Program-made: the position numbers and the translations under genes | Notes under the pieces: model-generated | Database searches by the model: none | Seen by the model: only the letters and a program-made list of their open reading frames with translations | What the model was told of the DNA's origin: nothing | Assembly: GCA_018062515.1 (NCBI GenBank) | Contig: JAGOSC010000004.1 | Coordinates: 1-64,000, forward strand | Direction of reading: 5' to 3' | Length of the DNA stretch: 64,000 nt | Origin: Candidatus Omnitrophota bacterium | GTDB lineage: Bacteria > Omnitrophota > Gorgyraeia > Zapsychrales > Zapsychraceae | Shown: positions 1 through 7,720 of the stretch, piece by piece | Position numbering within the stretch: position 1 is the stretch's first letter | How the letters are laid out: every line of letters starts with the position of its first letter

Positions 1-1677
1 GTAGTAAGATTGAGGCAATTCAGGCGCTTTAAGCGGCATATTACCTGCGTAAATCTCGCCGGCTGAACCATCTAAAGTGATGAATTCGCCTTGCTTGATT
101 GTCTTGCCATTAAGCGTCATCGTTTTCGCTTCGTAGCTAATATTTAAGGCCTCACAACCTACGATACAACATTTCCCCCATCCGCGGGCAACGACAGCGG
201 CGTGACTTGTTTTTCCGCCCGTCGCTGTTAATATACCTTTAGCCGCATGCATACCACCCACGTCCTCGGGACTAGTTTCTTTACGGACCAAAATAACTCT
301 GTGTCCAGCCTTGGCGATTTCTTCAGCTTCAGCCGCGGTGAAAACAACTTGTCCACTCGCAGCGCCGGGAACTGCATTAATTCCGCTACCTAAACGAGCA
401 CTCTTCAATTGATCCGGTTTAACTTCGCCCGTATCGATGACCGGATAAAAAAGCCGTTCAATATCGTCGGAGGAAACTCTTCCCACAGCCTGTTCTTTCG
501 TAATAACAGGTTTTACAGCGAGATCCGCGTATTTTTTAGGAAGATATTTTTTCTTGACGAGATCAGCGGCTTGCGCTTTCGTCAAAAGAGGTTTGGTGGC
601 ATGGTCGAGAGCGATATTGAATGCGGCAGCAGGCGAACGTTTTCCGGTTCGGCACTGAAGCATATATAATTTTTCATCCTCGACGGTAAATTCCAAATCT
701 TGCATTTCTTTGTAATAAGATTCGAGAATAGCTCGCACGGCGCATAATTGATCATACGCTTTTGGCATGGTGTCTTGCAGCGTCGATAGTTTTAATGGTG
801 TACGGATACCAGCGACGACGTCTTCACCTTGAGCATTGATCAAATAATCGCCATAAAAAGTATTTTCTCCGGTGTTAGGATCTCTCGTGAAACAAACCCC
901 TGTACCGCTATTTTCACCTTTATTTCCAAATACCATTTGAACGACGTTGACCGCGGTTCCTTTAAGGTCAGTGATTTTTTCTACCCGACGGTAAGTCTGG
1001 GCTTTTTCTGCTTCCCAGCTATTAAAGACAGCCATGATTGCGGCCCATAATTGTTTCCAGGGATCTTGAGGAAAATCTTCACCTTTTTTCTTTTTATAAA
1101 AATCCTTAAATTGTTGGCACAATTCTTTAAGTTTCTCGGCTGGAATATCTGGGTCATTTTTGATGCCGAGTTTATGTTTCATATCATGCAACATATCTTC
1201 CATTGGCTGTTTAGAAAGCCCCATCGCTGTAGCCGCGAACATTTGAATAAATCGACGATAAGCATCATAAGCGAAACGAGGATTACCTGTTTTCTTGGCT
1301 AAACCTTCCACGCTTTTATCATTCAATCCCAAATTCAAAATCGTTTCCAACATGCCCGGCATAGAACGCGCCGCGCCGGAACGTACAGATACTAATAACG
1401 GATCATTCGGATCGCCTAATTTCTTGCCCGTGTTTTTTTCTAGCTTAAGAACGGCTTCTCTGACTTCTTTTTCTAATCCAGCAGGAAGTTTCTTGCCGAG
1501 TTTATAATATTCTTCACAAGTTTGAATAGTGACGGTAAAACCAGCTGGAACTGAAATCCCGATACTGGTCATTTCCATAAGACCGATACCTTTTCCGCCC
1601 AGAACATTCTTAGTTAATTCTTCGCCTTTGGCTTCCGCTCGTCCAGCGCCATACGAATAAACATGCTTCTTACTCAT
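1..1677 (-). CDS. ppdK: pyruvate, phosphate dikinase (C-terminal part outside window)
   Basis: Interconverts pyruvate, ATP and phosphate with PEP, AMP and PPi in the cytoplasm. The minus-strand frame opens at ATG 1677 (MSKKHVYSYGAGRAEAK) behind the Shine-Dalgarno-like stretch GAAAGGTAG and has no stop before base 1, so about 559 of the usual ~880-900 residues are seen. The N-terminal ATP-grasp region includes VSVRSGAARSMPGMLETILN near residues 95-115. The swivelling phosphohistidine domain carries TGGKTSHAAVVARG, with the catalytic His at about residue 492. The PEP/pyruvate-binding barrel lies outside the window. It follows glyQS by 49 bp and could be co-transcribed. The family assignment is secure; the direction of the reaction in vivo cannot be read from sequence, though the PPi-type PfkA in this window fits a PPi-linked glycolysis. 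Confidence 0.96.
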   Translation of the reverse strand, partial: MSKKHVYSYGAGRAEAKGEELTKNVLGGKGIGLMEMTSIGISVPAGFTVTIQTCEEYYKLGKKLPAGLEKEVREAVLKLEKNTGKKLGDPNDPLLVSVRSGAARSMPGMLETILNLGLNDKSVEGLAKKTGNPRFAYDAYRRFIQMFAATAMGLSKQPMEDMLHDMKHKLGIKNDPDIPAEKLKELCQQFKDFYKKKKGEDFPQDPWKQLWAAIMAVFNSWEAEKAQTYRRVEKITDLKGTAVNVVQMVFGNKGENSGTGVCFTRDPNTGENTFYGDYLINAQGEDVVAGIRTPLKLSTLQDTMPKAYDQLCAVRAILESYYKEMQDLEFTVEDEKLYMLQCRTGKRSPAAAFNIALDHATKPLLTKAQAADLVKKKYLPKKYADLAVKPVITKEQAVGRVSSDDIERLFYPVIDTGEVKPDQLKSARLGSGINAVPGAASGQVVFTAAEAEEIAKAGHRVILVRKETSPEDVGGMHAAKGILTATGGKTSHAAVVARGWGKCCIVGCEALNISYEAKTMTLNGKTIKQGEFITLDGSAGEIYAGNMPLKAPELPQSYY

Positions 1678-1726
1678 TTCTTTTCTACCTTTCATTGTTA
1701 TTTTGTAATTCAAATTTACTTATCAA

Positions 1727-3031
1727 TTAATTCAAATGATCAGCTAAAAATCTTTTCAATCCCTCGACAGGAATACGTTCTTGCTGCATAGTGTCCCGAA
1801 ATCTCACCGTAACTTGTTTGTCTTCCAGCGATTGAACATCGACGGTAATACAAAAAAATGTACCCACTTCATCTTGTCTTCGATATAACTTGCCGATCGC
1901 CGCGGTATCATCATACACGGTGGTAAAATCTTTTTGTGTCTCACCTTTAATCTTTTTAGCCAAATCAACAATATCTTGATTCTTTTTCAACAAAGGCAAT
2001 ACAGCAATCTTGGTAGGACACAATTCTTTACTAAATTTAAGGACAACGCGAGTTTCTTCTCGGACTTGCTCCTCATGATAAGCATCAGCCAAAAAAGCTA
2101 AAGTAGCGCGATCAACGCCGCCGGACGGTTCAATAACATACGGATAAAATTTTTCATTCGTCACCTGATTATGATACCGTAAGTCTTTTCCGGAAAGATT
2201 GGCGTGCTGTTTCAGATCATAATCTGCACGATTAGCAATACCTTCTAATTCGGACCAGCCGAAAGGAAATTTATATTCCACATCGGTACAACCTTTGGCA
2301 TAATGAGCTAATTCGTCGTCGGCATGTTTCCTCAAACGAAGGTGATCCTTGGCGATTCCTAACTTAACATACCAGCCAAACCGTTCTTGAATCCACTTCT
2401 CATAACATTCATCGGATTGATCGGCGGTAGTAAAATATTCAATTTCCATTTGCTCAAATTCGCGCATTCTAAAAACAAAATTTCCGGCGGTAATTTCATT
2501 CCGAAAAGATTTTCCGATTTGTGCAATGCCAAAAGGTAAGCGACGGCTGGAAGAATCAAGCACATTTTTAAAGTTAACAAAAATCCCTTGAGCTGTTTCT
2601 GGCCTTAAATAAACTTCCGAGCTTGTGTCTTCAACCGCGCCCAATGAAGTTTTTAACATCAAGTTAAAAGCCCGCGGTTCGGTGAACTGCGTGCCGACTT
2701 TAGCTTTATCTTCTTCGCTTAAATGATCGTAACGGTATCTTTTTTTGGTTTTCTTATCGTCGACTAAAAGATCAGTAAAATTTTCGGCGTGACCGGAGGC
2801 TTTCCACGTGTCCGGATGCATTAGAATGGCCGCGTCTAATCCGACCATGTCATCCCGATGGTGTACAACACTTTTCCACCAAGCATTTTTGACATTGCGT
2901 TTTAATTCAGCACCCAGAGGACCATAATCCCAGGCATTAGCTAAACCACCATAAATTTCCGATGATTGAAAAATAAAACCGCGTCGTTTGCAAAGTGAGA
3001 CTAATTTTTCCATTAAATCATTAGTTTGCAT
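1727..3031 (-). CDS. glyQS: glycyl-tRNA synthetase, dimeric class II type
   Basis: Charges tRNA-Gly with glycine. At 434 residues it is the single-chain alpha2 type, not the alpha2beta2 GlyQ/GlyS type. Family signatures seen are the N-terminal SLCKRRGFIFQSSEIYGG, YGPLGAELKRN, the motif 2 region FRNEITAGNFVFRMREFEQ, and the motif 3 region PSGGVDRATLAFLADAY followed by a C-terminal anticodon-binding domain. The ATG at 3031 has no Shine-Dalgarno; an in-frame ATG six codons later (3013) also fits the family N-terminus. A -10-like TAGAAT lies 8 nt upstream of ATG 3031, so the leader may be almost absent. It is a housekeeping gene and lies directly upstream of ppdK. Confidence 0.97.
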   Translation of the reverse strand: MQTNDLMEKLVSLCKRRGFIFQSSEIYGGLANAWDYGPLGAELKRNVKNAWWKSVVHHRDDMVGLDAAILMHPDTWKASGHAENFTDLLVDDKKTKKRYRYDHLSEEDKAKVGTQFTEPRAFNLMLKTSLGAVEDTSSEVYLRPETAQGIFVNFKNVLDSSSRRLPFGIAQIGKSFRNEITAGNFVFRMREFEQMEIEYFTTADQSDECYEKWIQERFGWYVKLGIAKDHLRLRKHADDELAHYAKGCTDVEYKFPFGWSELEGIANRADYDLKQHANLSGKDLRYHNQVTNEKFYPYVIEPSGGVDRATLAFLADAYHEEQVREETRVVLKFSKELCPTKIAVLPLLKKNQDIVDLAKKIKGETQKDFTTVYDDTAAIGKLYRRQDEVGTFFCITVDVQSLEDKQVTVRFRDTMQQERIPVEGLKRFLADHLN

Positions 3032-3039
3032 GAGACGTT

Positions 3040-3068
3040 ATTCTAATAAAAAGTTTGTCAAAAAGCAA
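3040..3068 (-). promoter_or_regulatory. putative sigma70-type promoter of glyQS
   Basis: On the minus strand a weak -35 TTGCTT (3063-3068, 3 of 6 consensus bases) is followed by a 17-nt spacer and the -10 TAGAAT (3040-3045, 5 of 6). Only 8 nt separate the -10 box from the annotated ATG, predicting a leader of zero to two nucleotides. The weak -35 makes this the least certain promoter listed here. Confidence 0.4.
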
Positions 3069-3110
3069 GAAATATGTAAATTCTTCAATATGTATTATTT
3101 TATTGTAATA

Positions 3111-4088
3111 CTATTTAACTAATTGACTATTAGGACGACCTGTCAACCGGTCAATAATGAGCTGTTCCTCAAGAGGTTTACTTTTCCAACGACGATGAAT
3201 CCACCCGCCCCATTCATGAGGATAGTTTCTGACATATGTTTCAATTCTTCCGGTAATCGCGGACACATTTCTGTAAATGGTATCTTCTTCGTCAATTCCT
3301 TGTTCAAGCGTGAGTTCGGGTTCAATCACAATTTTTAAACCCATTTCTTTATCATCGTCCTGAAGGCAAAATATAGGTAATATAGGTGCCTTCGTGCGCA
3401 TAGAAAATACTACCGGCCCCGCCGCCGTCGCAGCCGGAAGTCCAAAAAAGTCTACAAACACTCGGCCGTGTTGGCCATAATTCTGATCTAAAAGAATAAT
3501 CAAGACTTCATTGTTTCTCAAAGCCTTGAGTGAATCAACAACACATTTCTTCGCCGGTAAATCATATATCGTTTTGATTCCAGACTCTTGCCGTAGTTCA
3601 GTAATATATTGTTCAAAAGCATGGTCTCGCACACGCCGCATAATCACATTCGTTTTGTATCCGGCGCGCACAAGTTTTTGATACATTAAAATAAAATTTC
3701 CGAAATGCCCGCCGGTAAGAATGACGCCATTCCCCTTGGATAATGCTTGATCCAAATGCTCTTGGCCTACAATTTTAATATTTTGATCGGATAACGCATG
3801 ACGATCAGCATAATACAGAAGGTCTACCATGCCGCGGCCAAAATTCTGAAAATATTGTTTGGCAATTTTTTTAATTTCCGGATCACTCATTTCCCGGCCG
3901 AAAGCAAATCGCAAATTTTCATAGGCTGTCTTTTTCTTCTTATACATTACTAATTTACCAAACTGTAAAAAAAAACGGGCGATCACCCGATATACAGGAT
4001 AAGGCAAACGTTTGATAATCCCACGCATGACGAAAAGTAAATTCCGTCCCAACGAGCGATAAAATTGTTTAAGGTTTTCTTTTTTCAT
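3111..4088 (-). CDS. LpxL/HtrB-family lysophospholipid/lipid A acyltransferase-like protein
   Basis: Members of this family transfer acyl chains onto lipid A precursors or related lipids at the inner membrane. The 325-residue length, the hydrophobic N-terminal segment and the motifs GVILTGGHFGNF, VIMRRVRD, DQNYGQHGRVFVDFFG and GPVVFSMRTKAPILPIF are typical. The catalytic motif, normally H-x4-E/D, reads H128-F-G-N-F-I133, so the acidic residue is replaced by isoleucine. I checked this in the nucleotides at about 3690-3705. The histidine remains. The gene overlaps the stop of panB by 4 bp, implying translational coupling. It could be a diverged acyltransferase with an acid supplied elsewhere, or one that has lost activity. 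Fold assignment is confident; substrate is unknown. Confidence 0.85.
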   Translation of the reverse strand: MKKENLKQFYRSLGRNLLFVMRGIIKRLPYPVYRVIARFFLQFGKLVMYKKKKTAYENLRFAFGREMSDPEIKKIAKQYFQNFGRGMVDLLYYADRHALSDQNIKIVGQEHLDQALSKGNGVILTGGHFGNFILMYQKLVRAGYKTNVIMRRVRDHAFEQYITELRQESGIKTIYDLPAKKCVVDSLKALRNNEVLIILLDQNYGQHGRVFVDFFGLPAATAAGPVVFSMRTKAPILPIFCLQDDDKEMGLKIVIEPELTLEQGIDEEDTIYRNVSAITGRIETYVRNYPHEWGGWIHRRWKSKPLEEQLIIDRLTGRPNSQLVK

Positions 4089-4909
4089 TGTAATGTTTGT
4101 AATTGATTCAGTTGTTTTGGGTCTATAGTGAAACTATGTTCGTCGCCGGGAAATTTCCCTGTTTCGACTTCAGAACAAAATGTTTTTAAACTTTGAGTGA
4201 TCGACTGATCTAAATTATTATACCGTTTTGCAAATTTGGGATGAAACCCGCTATATAGACCTAAGAGATCGTGTGTAACCAAAACTTGCCCGTCGCAATG
4301 AACGCCGGCACCTATACCGATCGTCGGAATTTTCAAACATTCGGTAATAATGCGGGCAATTTCGCTGGGAATACATTCCAACACAACACTAAAACAGCCG
4401 CTTGCCTCTAATGCCAAGGCATGGTCAATAATATCCTTGGCGGATTTAGCATCTTTGCCTTGAACTTTAAAATTCTCTGCGGTTTGCGGGGTCAATCCCA
4501 CATGCCCCATGACGGGAATGCCTGCATCAAAAATAGCTTTAGCCACTTCAGCACATCGGTCAAACCACTCTAACTTTACCGCCCGGCACCCGACTTCCAA
4601 AAATTTCTTGGCATTTTGAACAGCCGTTTTCTTATTACGATAGGAGCCGTACGGCAAATCTCCGACGACAATGGCCCGCTCAACCGCCCGGACCACAGCC
4701 TTAGCATGATGGATCATTTCCGGCATCCCAACTTCTTTAGTCGAATCAAGACCCAAAGCGACATTGGCTAATGAATCTCCAACCAAAATTAAATCAACGC
4801 CTGAGGCATCAATTAATTTAGCCATCGGATAATCATATGCCGTCAGCATTTTAATTTTCTTTCCTTTTTTATCAAGGATATTTTGAACAGTTATTTTTTT
4901 AACAGGCAT
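4085..4909 (-). CDS. panB: 3-methyl-2-oxobutanoate hydroxymethyltransferase (PanB)
   Basis: Adds the hydroxymethyl group from methylene-tetrahydrofolate to ketoisovalerate, the first committed step of pantothenate synthesis. The 274-residue length matches the family (~265-280). Signatures include MLTAYDYPMAKLIDASGVD, LVGDSLANVALG, GDLPYGSYR, VKLEWFDRCAEVAKAI, VMGHVGLTPQ and GIGAGVHCDGQVLVTHDLLG, which hold the metal-binding Asp residues and substrate contacts. It lies 4 bp downstream of the nfnB-like gene and overlaps the following acyltransferase gene by 4 bp. With coaX (36186-36956) it shows that CoA synthesis is encoded in this region. Confidence 0.97.
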   Translation of the reverse strand: MPVKKITVQNILDKKGKKIKMLTAYDYPMAKLIDASGVDLILVGDSLANVALGLDSTKEVGMPEMIHHAKAVVRAVERAIVVGDLPYGSYRNKKTAVQNAKKFLEVGCRAVKLEWFDRCAEVAKAIFDAGIPVMGHVGLTPQTAENFKVQGKDAKSAKDIIDHALALEASGCFSVVLECIPSEIARIITECLKIPTIGIGAGVHCDGQVLVTHDLLGLYSGFHPKFAKRYNNLDQSITQSLKTFCSEVETGKFPGDEHSFTIDPKQLNQLQTLQ

Positions 4910-4913
4910 AAGA

Positions 4914-6248
4914 TCAACCTACCAAATGTTTATGAATTTGTTCGGCGGCAGCCTTTCCGGAGGCTATGGCCTCGACGACCGGCCCAGCATTGGTAACAAC
5001 ATTACCGGCGGCAAATATGGATTTCGTGTTCGTCATATGTGTGGATTCATTGATTTTAACGCTACTGTCATCATTTAATTTTATATTTTTATATTTCTTA
5101 ATAATGTTAGAATTGGGCAAATGTCCGACGGCAATAATCACGGAATCCGCCTCAATTGTAAATTCAGAATCAGGTACCGCCGCCAGCGACCATGTGCCGT
5201 TCGAATCTTCATCTGCGTAATCCATCCGCACGCATTTAATACCGCTCACAAAATTATCCTGGGTGGGTAGAATCTCCATGGGTTTAACCAAAGGTTCAAA
5301 GTGAATTCCTTCTTCCATGCCCAATGTTTTTTCTTCATCCCGCATATATAACTCGTCTATGGTTCGACGAAAAATCAGTGTAACTTGTTTTTGCAACCGC
5401 ACCGCCACGCGCGCACAATCCAATGCCGTATTTCCGGATCCAATTACCACAATTTTATTTCCTAAAGGAAATTGCGTACTACGCTTCTGATTAATCCGCA
5501 TAAGAAATTCTTCTCCATAATAAACACCGCCTAAATGGGATCCGGGAACTTCCATAAATTTGGGTATGCCAGCGCCCATGGCCAATAATATGGAAACGTA
5601 CCCTTCGGTTTTTAAATCATCCATCGTCTTTGTATTGCCGATCATGCAATTCGTTTCAATCTCAACACCCAAAGCCTTGATTTCATTAATCTCAGCTTCC
5701 AAAATTTTATTAGGAATTCTAAATTCCGGGATTCCGTAGCGTAAAACTCCGCCGGGCTGATCCATCGATTCAAATATGCGGACCTGATATCCTTTTTGAG
5801 CCAATACGGCCGCGGCACTTAATCCAGCCGGTCCGGAACCGACAATCGCGATCTTCATCCCGCGATTGGCCGCTTCCTTTCGTCCAGAACGAGATCGATT
5901 ATCCGCAGCATACCGTTCCAATGCGCGAATACCGATGGGGTTTTTTTCTTCATTCAGAATACAGGCCAACTCGCAGGGCGCTAAACAAATTCTCCCGCAT
6001 ATCGACGGTAGTGGGTTCTGCTCGCGTATCAATTCATAGGCTCCGCCGACATTACCTTCACGCAATCGTCGGATAAAGCCGGGTATGTTGATGCCAATAG
6101 GGCAAGCATTAACACAAACCGGGTCGGCACATTGAGGACAACGCCTTGATTCCTCGACGGCTACTTTCTTAGAATATCCGAGAGAAACCTCATTAAAGTT
6201 CTTGGTTCGCTTTTGTTTTGGTTGGACAGTTTCTTTTGATTGTCCCAT
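4914..6248 (-). CDS. NADPH-dependent oxidoreductase, NfnB/GltD-like flavin and iron-sulfur subunit
   Basis: The 444-residue protein has the GltD/NfnB layout. An N-terminal cluster domain carries CPQCADPVCVNACPIGINI and ICGRICLAPCELAC. An FAD-binding site GSGPAGLSAAAVLAQKGY follows near residue 137, then an NAD(P)-binding site VIGSGNTALDCARVAVR. The start at 6248 is supported by AAGGAGCAGGT just before ATG. Alone this could be a glutamate synthase small subunit, but the immediately preceding NfnA-like gene indicates an NfnAB/SudAB-type complex, which in other bacteria couples NADH, NADPH and ferredoxin. The 5' end overlaps the nfnA-like gene by 88 bp in a different frame. Electron bifurcation itself is inference. 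Confidence 0.85.
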   Translation of the reverse strand: MGQSKETVQPKQKRTKNFNEVSLGYSKKVAVEESRRCPQCADPVCVNACPIGINIPGFIRRLREGNVGGAYELIREQNPLPSICGRICLAPCELACILNEEKNPIGIRALERYAADNRSRSGRKEAANRGMKIAIVGSGPAGLSAAAVLAQKGYQVRIFESMDQPGGVLRYGIPEFRIPNKILEAEINEIKALGVEIETNCMIGNTKTMDDLKTEGYVSILLAMGAGIPKFMEVPGSHLGGVYYGEEFLMRINQKRSTQFPLGNKIVVIGSGNTALDCARVAVRLQKQVTLIFRRTIDELYMRDEEKTLGMEEGIHFEPLVKPMEILPTQDNFVSGIKCVRMDYADEDSNGTWSLAAVPDSEFTIEADSVIIAVGHLPNSNIIKKYKNIKLNDDSSVKINESTHMTNTKSIFAAGNVVTNAGPVVEAIASGKAAAEQIHKHLVG

Positions 6249-7036
6249 ACCTGCTCCTTATACGCATTCAGTCGAATTTTATAGTCATCAAAGTCGACCT
6301 TATGTCCATCAAATTCCGGGCCTTCTATGCAGGCCAATACTAATTTACCGCCCACCTTAACACGACAAGATCCACACATGCCCATACAATCGGTCATAAC
6401 AGGATTTAAATGCACAAATGTTTTTATTTTCTTTACCTTAGTCATTTGACATATCGCTAACATCATGTCAACCGACCCAATCGCATGCACTTGATTGATT
6501 TTGTCATTTTCAATTAAAAGTTTTAAAATGTCCGCGGCCAATCCCTTTCGTTCATAACTTCCATCTTCCGTCGCTATCAATAATTTATTACAAGCCAATC
6601 TCATCTGAGACTCGAGTAGAACAGATGTTTTCGTTTTAGCGCCGATAATTCCTATTACCCTGTTTCCAGCCTCTTTCAGTCCTCGACAAATCGGCAAAAT
6701 TTGTGCAGTTCCAATTCCCGTTGCCACACAAACAACCACGCCTTTCTTTTCTATATTAGACGGGACTCCCAAAGGACCTAAGATAGAAAAAATTTCATCC
6801 TTAATCGCCATGGCTCCAAGTTTATTGGTCGTAGGGCCTACTTCTCTAATAATAAGGGTAATTGTTCCTCTGACTTTATCGTGGTCAACCACGGCAAGCG
6901 GAATACTTTCATCAGACTGATCGGCCCTTAAACTAATGTACTGACCGGGCAAAATCTTTTGGGCTATATTAGGGGCTAAAACGTCGAGACGTTTAATTTG
7001 CTTAGATAGGATTTGTTTGTTAATGATCTTAAACAT
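6161..7036 (-). CDS. ferredoxin-NADP reductase alpha-like subunit (NfnA/SudB-like)
   Basis: 291 residues. The order is an N-terminal FAD-binding beta-barrel (GQYISLRA near residue 33), an NAD-binding region VVCVATGIGTAQILPICRGL, and a C-terminal [2Fe-2S] site with cysteines spaced C-x3-C-x2-C then C (DCMGMCGSCRVKVGGKLVLAC). This is the PyrK/NfnA family, which pairs with the following NfnB-like subunit. The usual end of the family lies soon after the VDFDDY segment. Here about 30 extra residues follow and are encoded across the start of nfnB in another frame. No clear Shine-Dalgarno precedes ATG 7036. Complex formation with the neighbour is inferred from family and synteny. Confidence 0.87.
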   Translation of the reverse strand: MFKIINKQILSKQIKRLDVLAPNIAQKILPGQYISLRADQSDESIPLAVVDHDKVRGTITLIIREVGPTTNKLGAMAIKDEIFSILGPLGVPSNIEKKGVVVCVATGIGTAQILPICRGLKEAGNRVIGIIGAKTKTSVLLESQMRLACNKLLIATEDGSYERKGLAADILKLLIENDKINQVHAIGSVDMMLAICQMTKVKKIKTFVHLNPVMTDCMGMCGSCRVKVGGKLVLACIEGPEFDGHKVDFDDYKIRLNAYKEQVWDNQKKLSNQNKSEPRTLMRFLSDILRK

Positions 7037-7139
7037 TGAGATTTTTTGGGAAGTTAAAATTAATTGGATCGATGATTTTTTCCATTCTAATAGAAATTAC
7101 TCGTGGTGTCTATCTCAACTTCTAACACTCAGATATCCA

Positions 7140-7322
7140 TTAGATAAATACCCACCACGGCGGTTTGGGCATAGCTTTAAATATGCTAAACAATTTTCCA
7201 AACATAGAAAATGTTCCGCCAAGGAGCTGTCCGGGTATAGCTAAGAGTGAACACCCGCTTAAACCAGCGATGACGATTAAAAATAATATTATAATGATCA
7301 GATATCGAGATCCGGACTTCAT
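7140..7322 (-). CDS. small lipoprotein of unknown function (60 aa)
   Basis: A 60-residue product with a lysine-positive start, a long hydrophobic segment (YLIIIILFLIVIAGLSG) and a lipobox LSGC at residues 21-24, predicting lipidation of the Cys. Mature length would be only about 37 residues, with the pattern IPGQLLGGTFSMFGKLF and a tryptophan/proline-rich tail KPPWWVF. GAGGG lies 10 nt upstream of the ATG, supporting translation. It follows the CMD-family gene by 17 bp. I recall similar short lipoproteins in Omnitrophota but cannot verify that here; function unknown. Confidence 0.65.
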   Translation of the reverse strand: MKSGSRYLIIIILFLIVIAGLSGCSLLAIPGQLLGGTFSMFGKLFSIFKAMPKPPWWVFI

Positions 7323-7339
7323 AAAATATTCACCCTCGA

Positions 7340-7717
7340 CTAAACATTCTTGGATTCAAAAACTTCCTTGGCCGCGAATAAACCGTTGAGCGCGGCCGGA
7401 AAACCTGCATAAACGGACATCTGCATAATAACTTCCACAATTTCATCCTTACTGCAACCAGCGTTAAGAGCATTAAAAATGTGCGCCTTGAGTTGATCTT
7501 TGGCATATCCTAACGTTGTTAAAGAAGCAATCGTGATTAATTCTCTGGTTTTAACATCAAGACCGGGCCGAGAATAAATATCTCCATAGGGAAATTCAAT
7601 GACAAACTTCGCCATATCTGGACTTATATCTTTCAATAAATCAAGGATTCTCTTGCCAGCTTCGCTATTTATTTTGCTGAGCGTTTCCCAGCCTTTATCG
7701 TATCGGGTATCAGACAT
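7340..7717 (-). CDS. carboxymuconolactone decarboxylase (CMD/AhpD-fold) family protein
   Basis: The 125-residue protein has the CMD core: [20 protein letters not shown] followed by [45 protein letters not shown]. The reactive CxxC pair of AhpD-type peroxidases is absent; only one Cys (AGC) occurs, so this resembles the PcaC-like branch. Homologues include decarboxylases and poorly characterised proteins, so substrate is open. It sits 3 bp after the gene at 7721-9799 and was probably carried on the same transcript. Confidence 0.85.
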   Translation of the reverse strand: MSDTRYDKGWETLSKINSEAGKRILDLLKDISPDMAKFVIEFPYGDIYSRPGLDVKTRELITIASLTTLGYAKDQLKAHIFNALNAGCSKDEIVEVIMQMSVYAGFPAALNGLFAAKEVFESKNV

Positions 7718-7720
7718 AAA

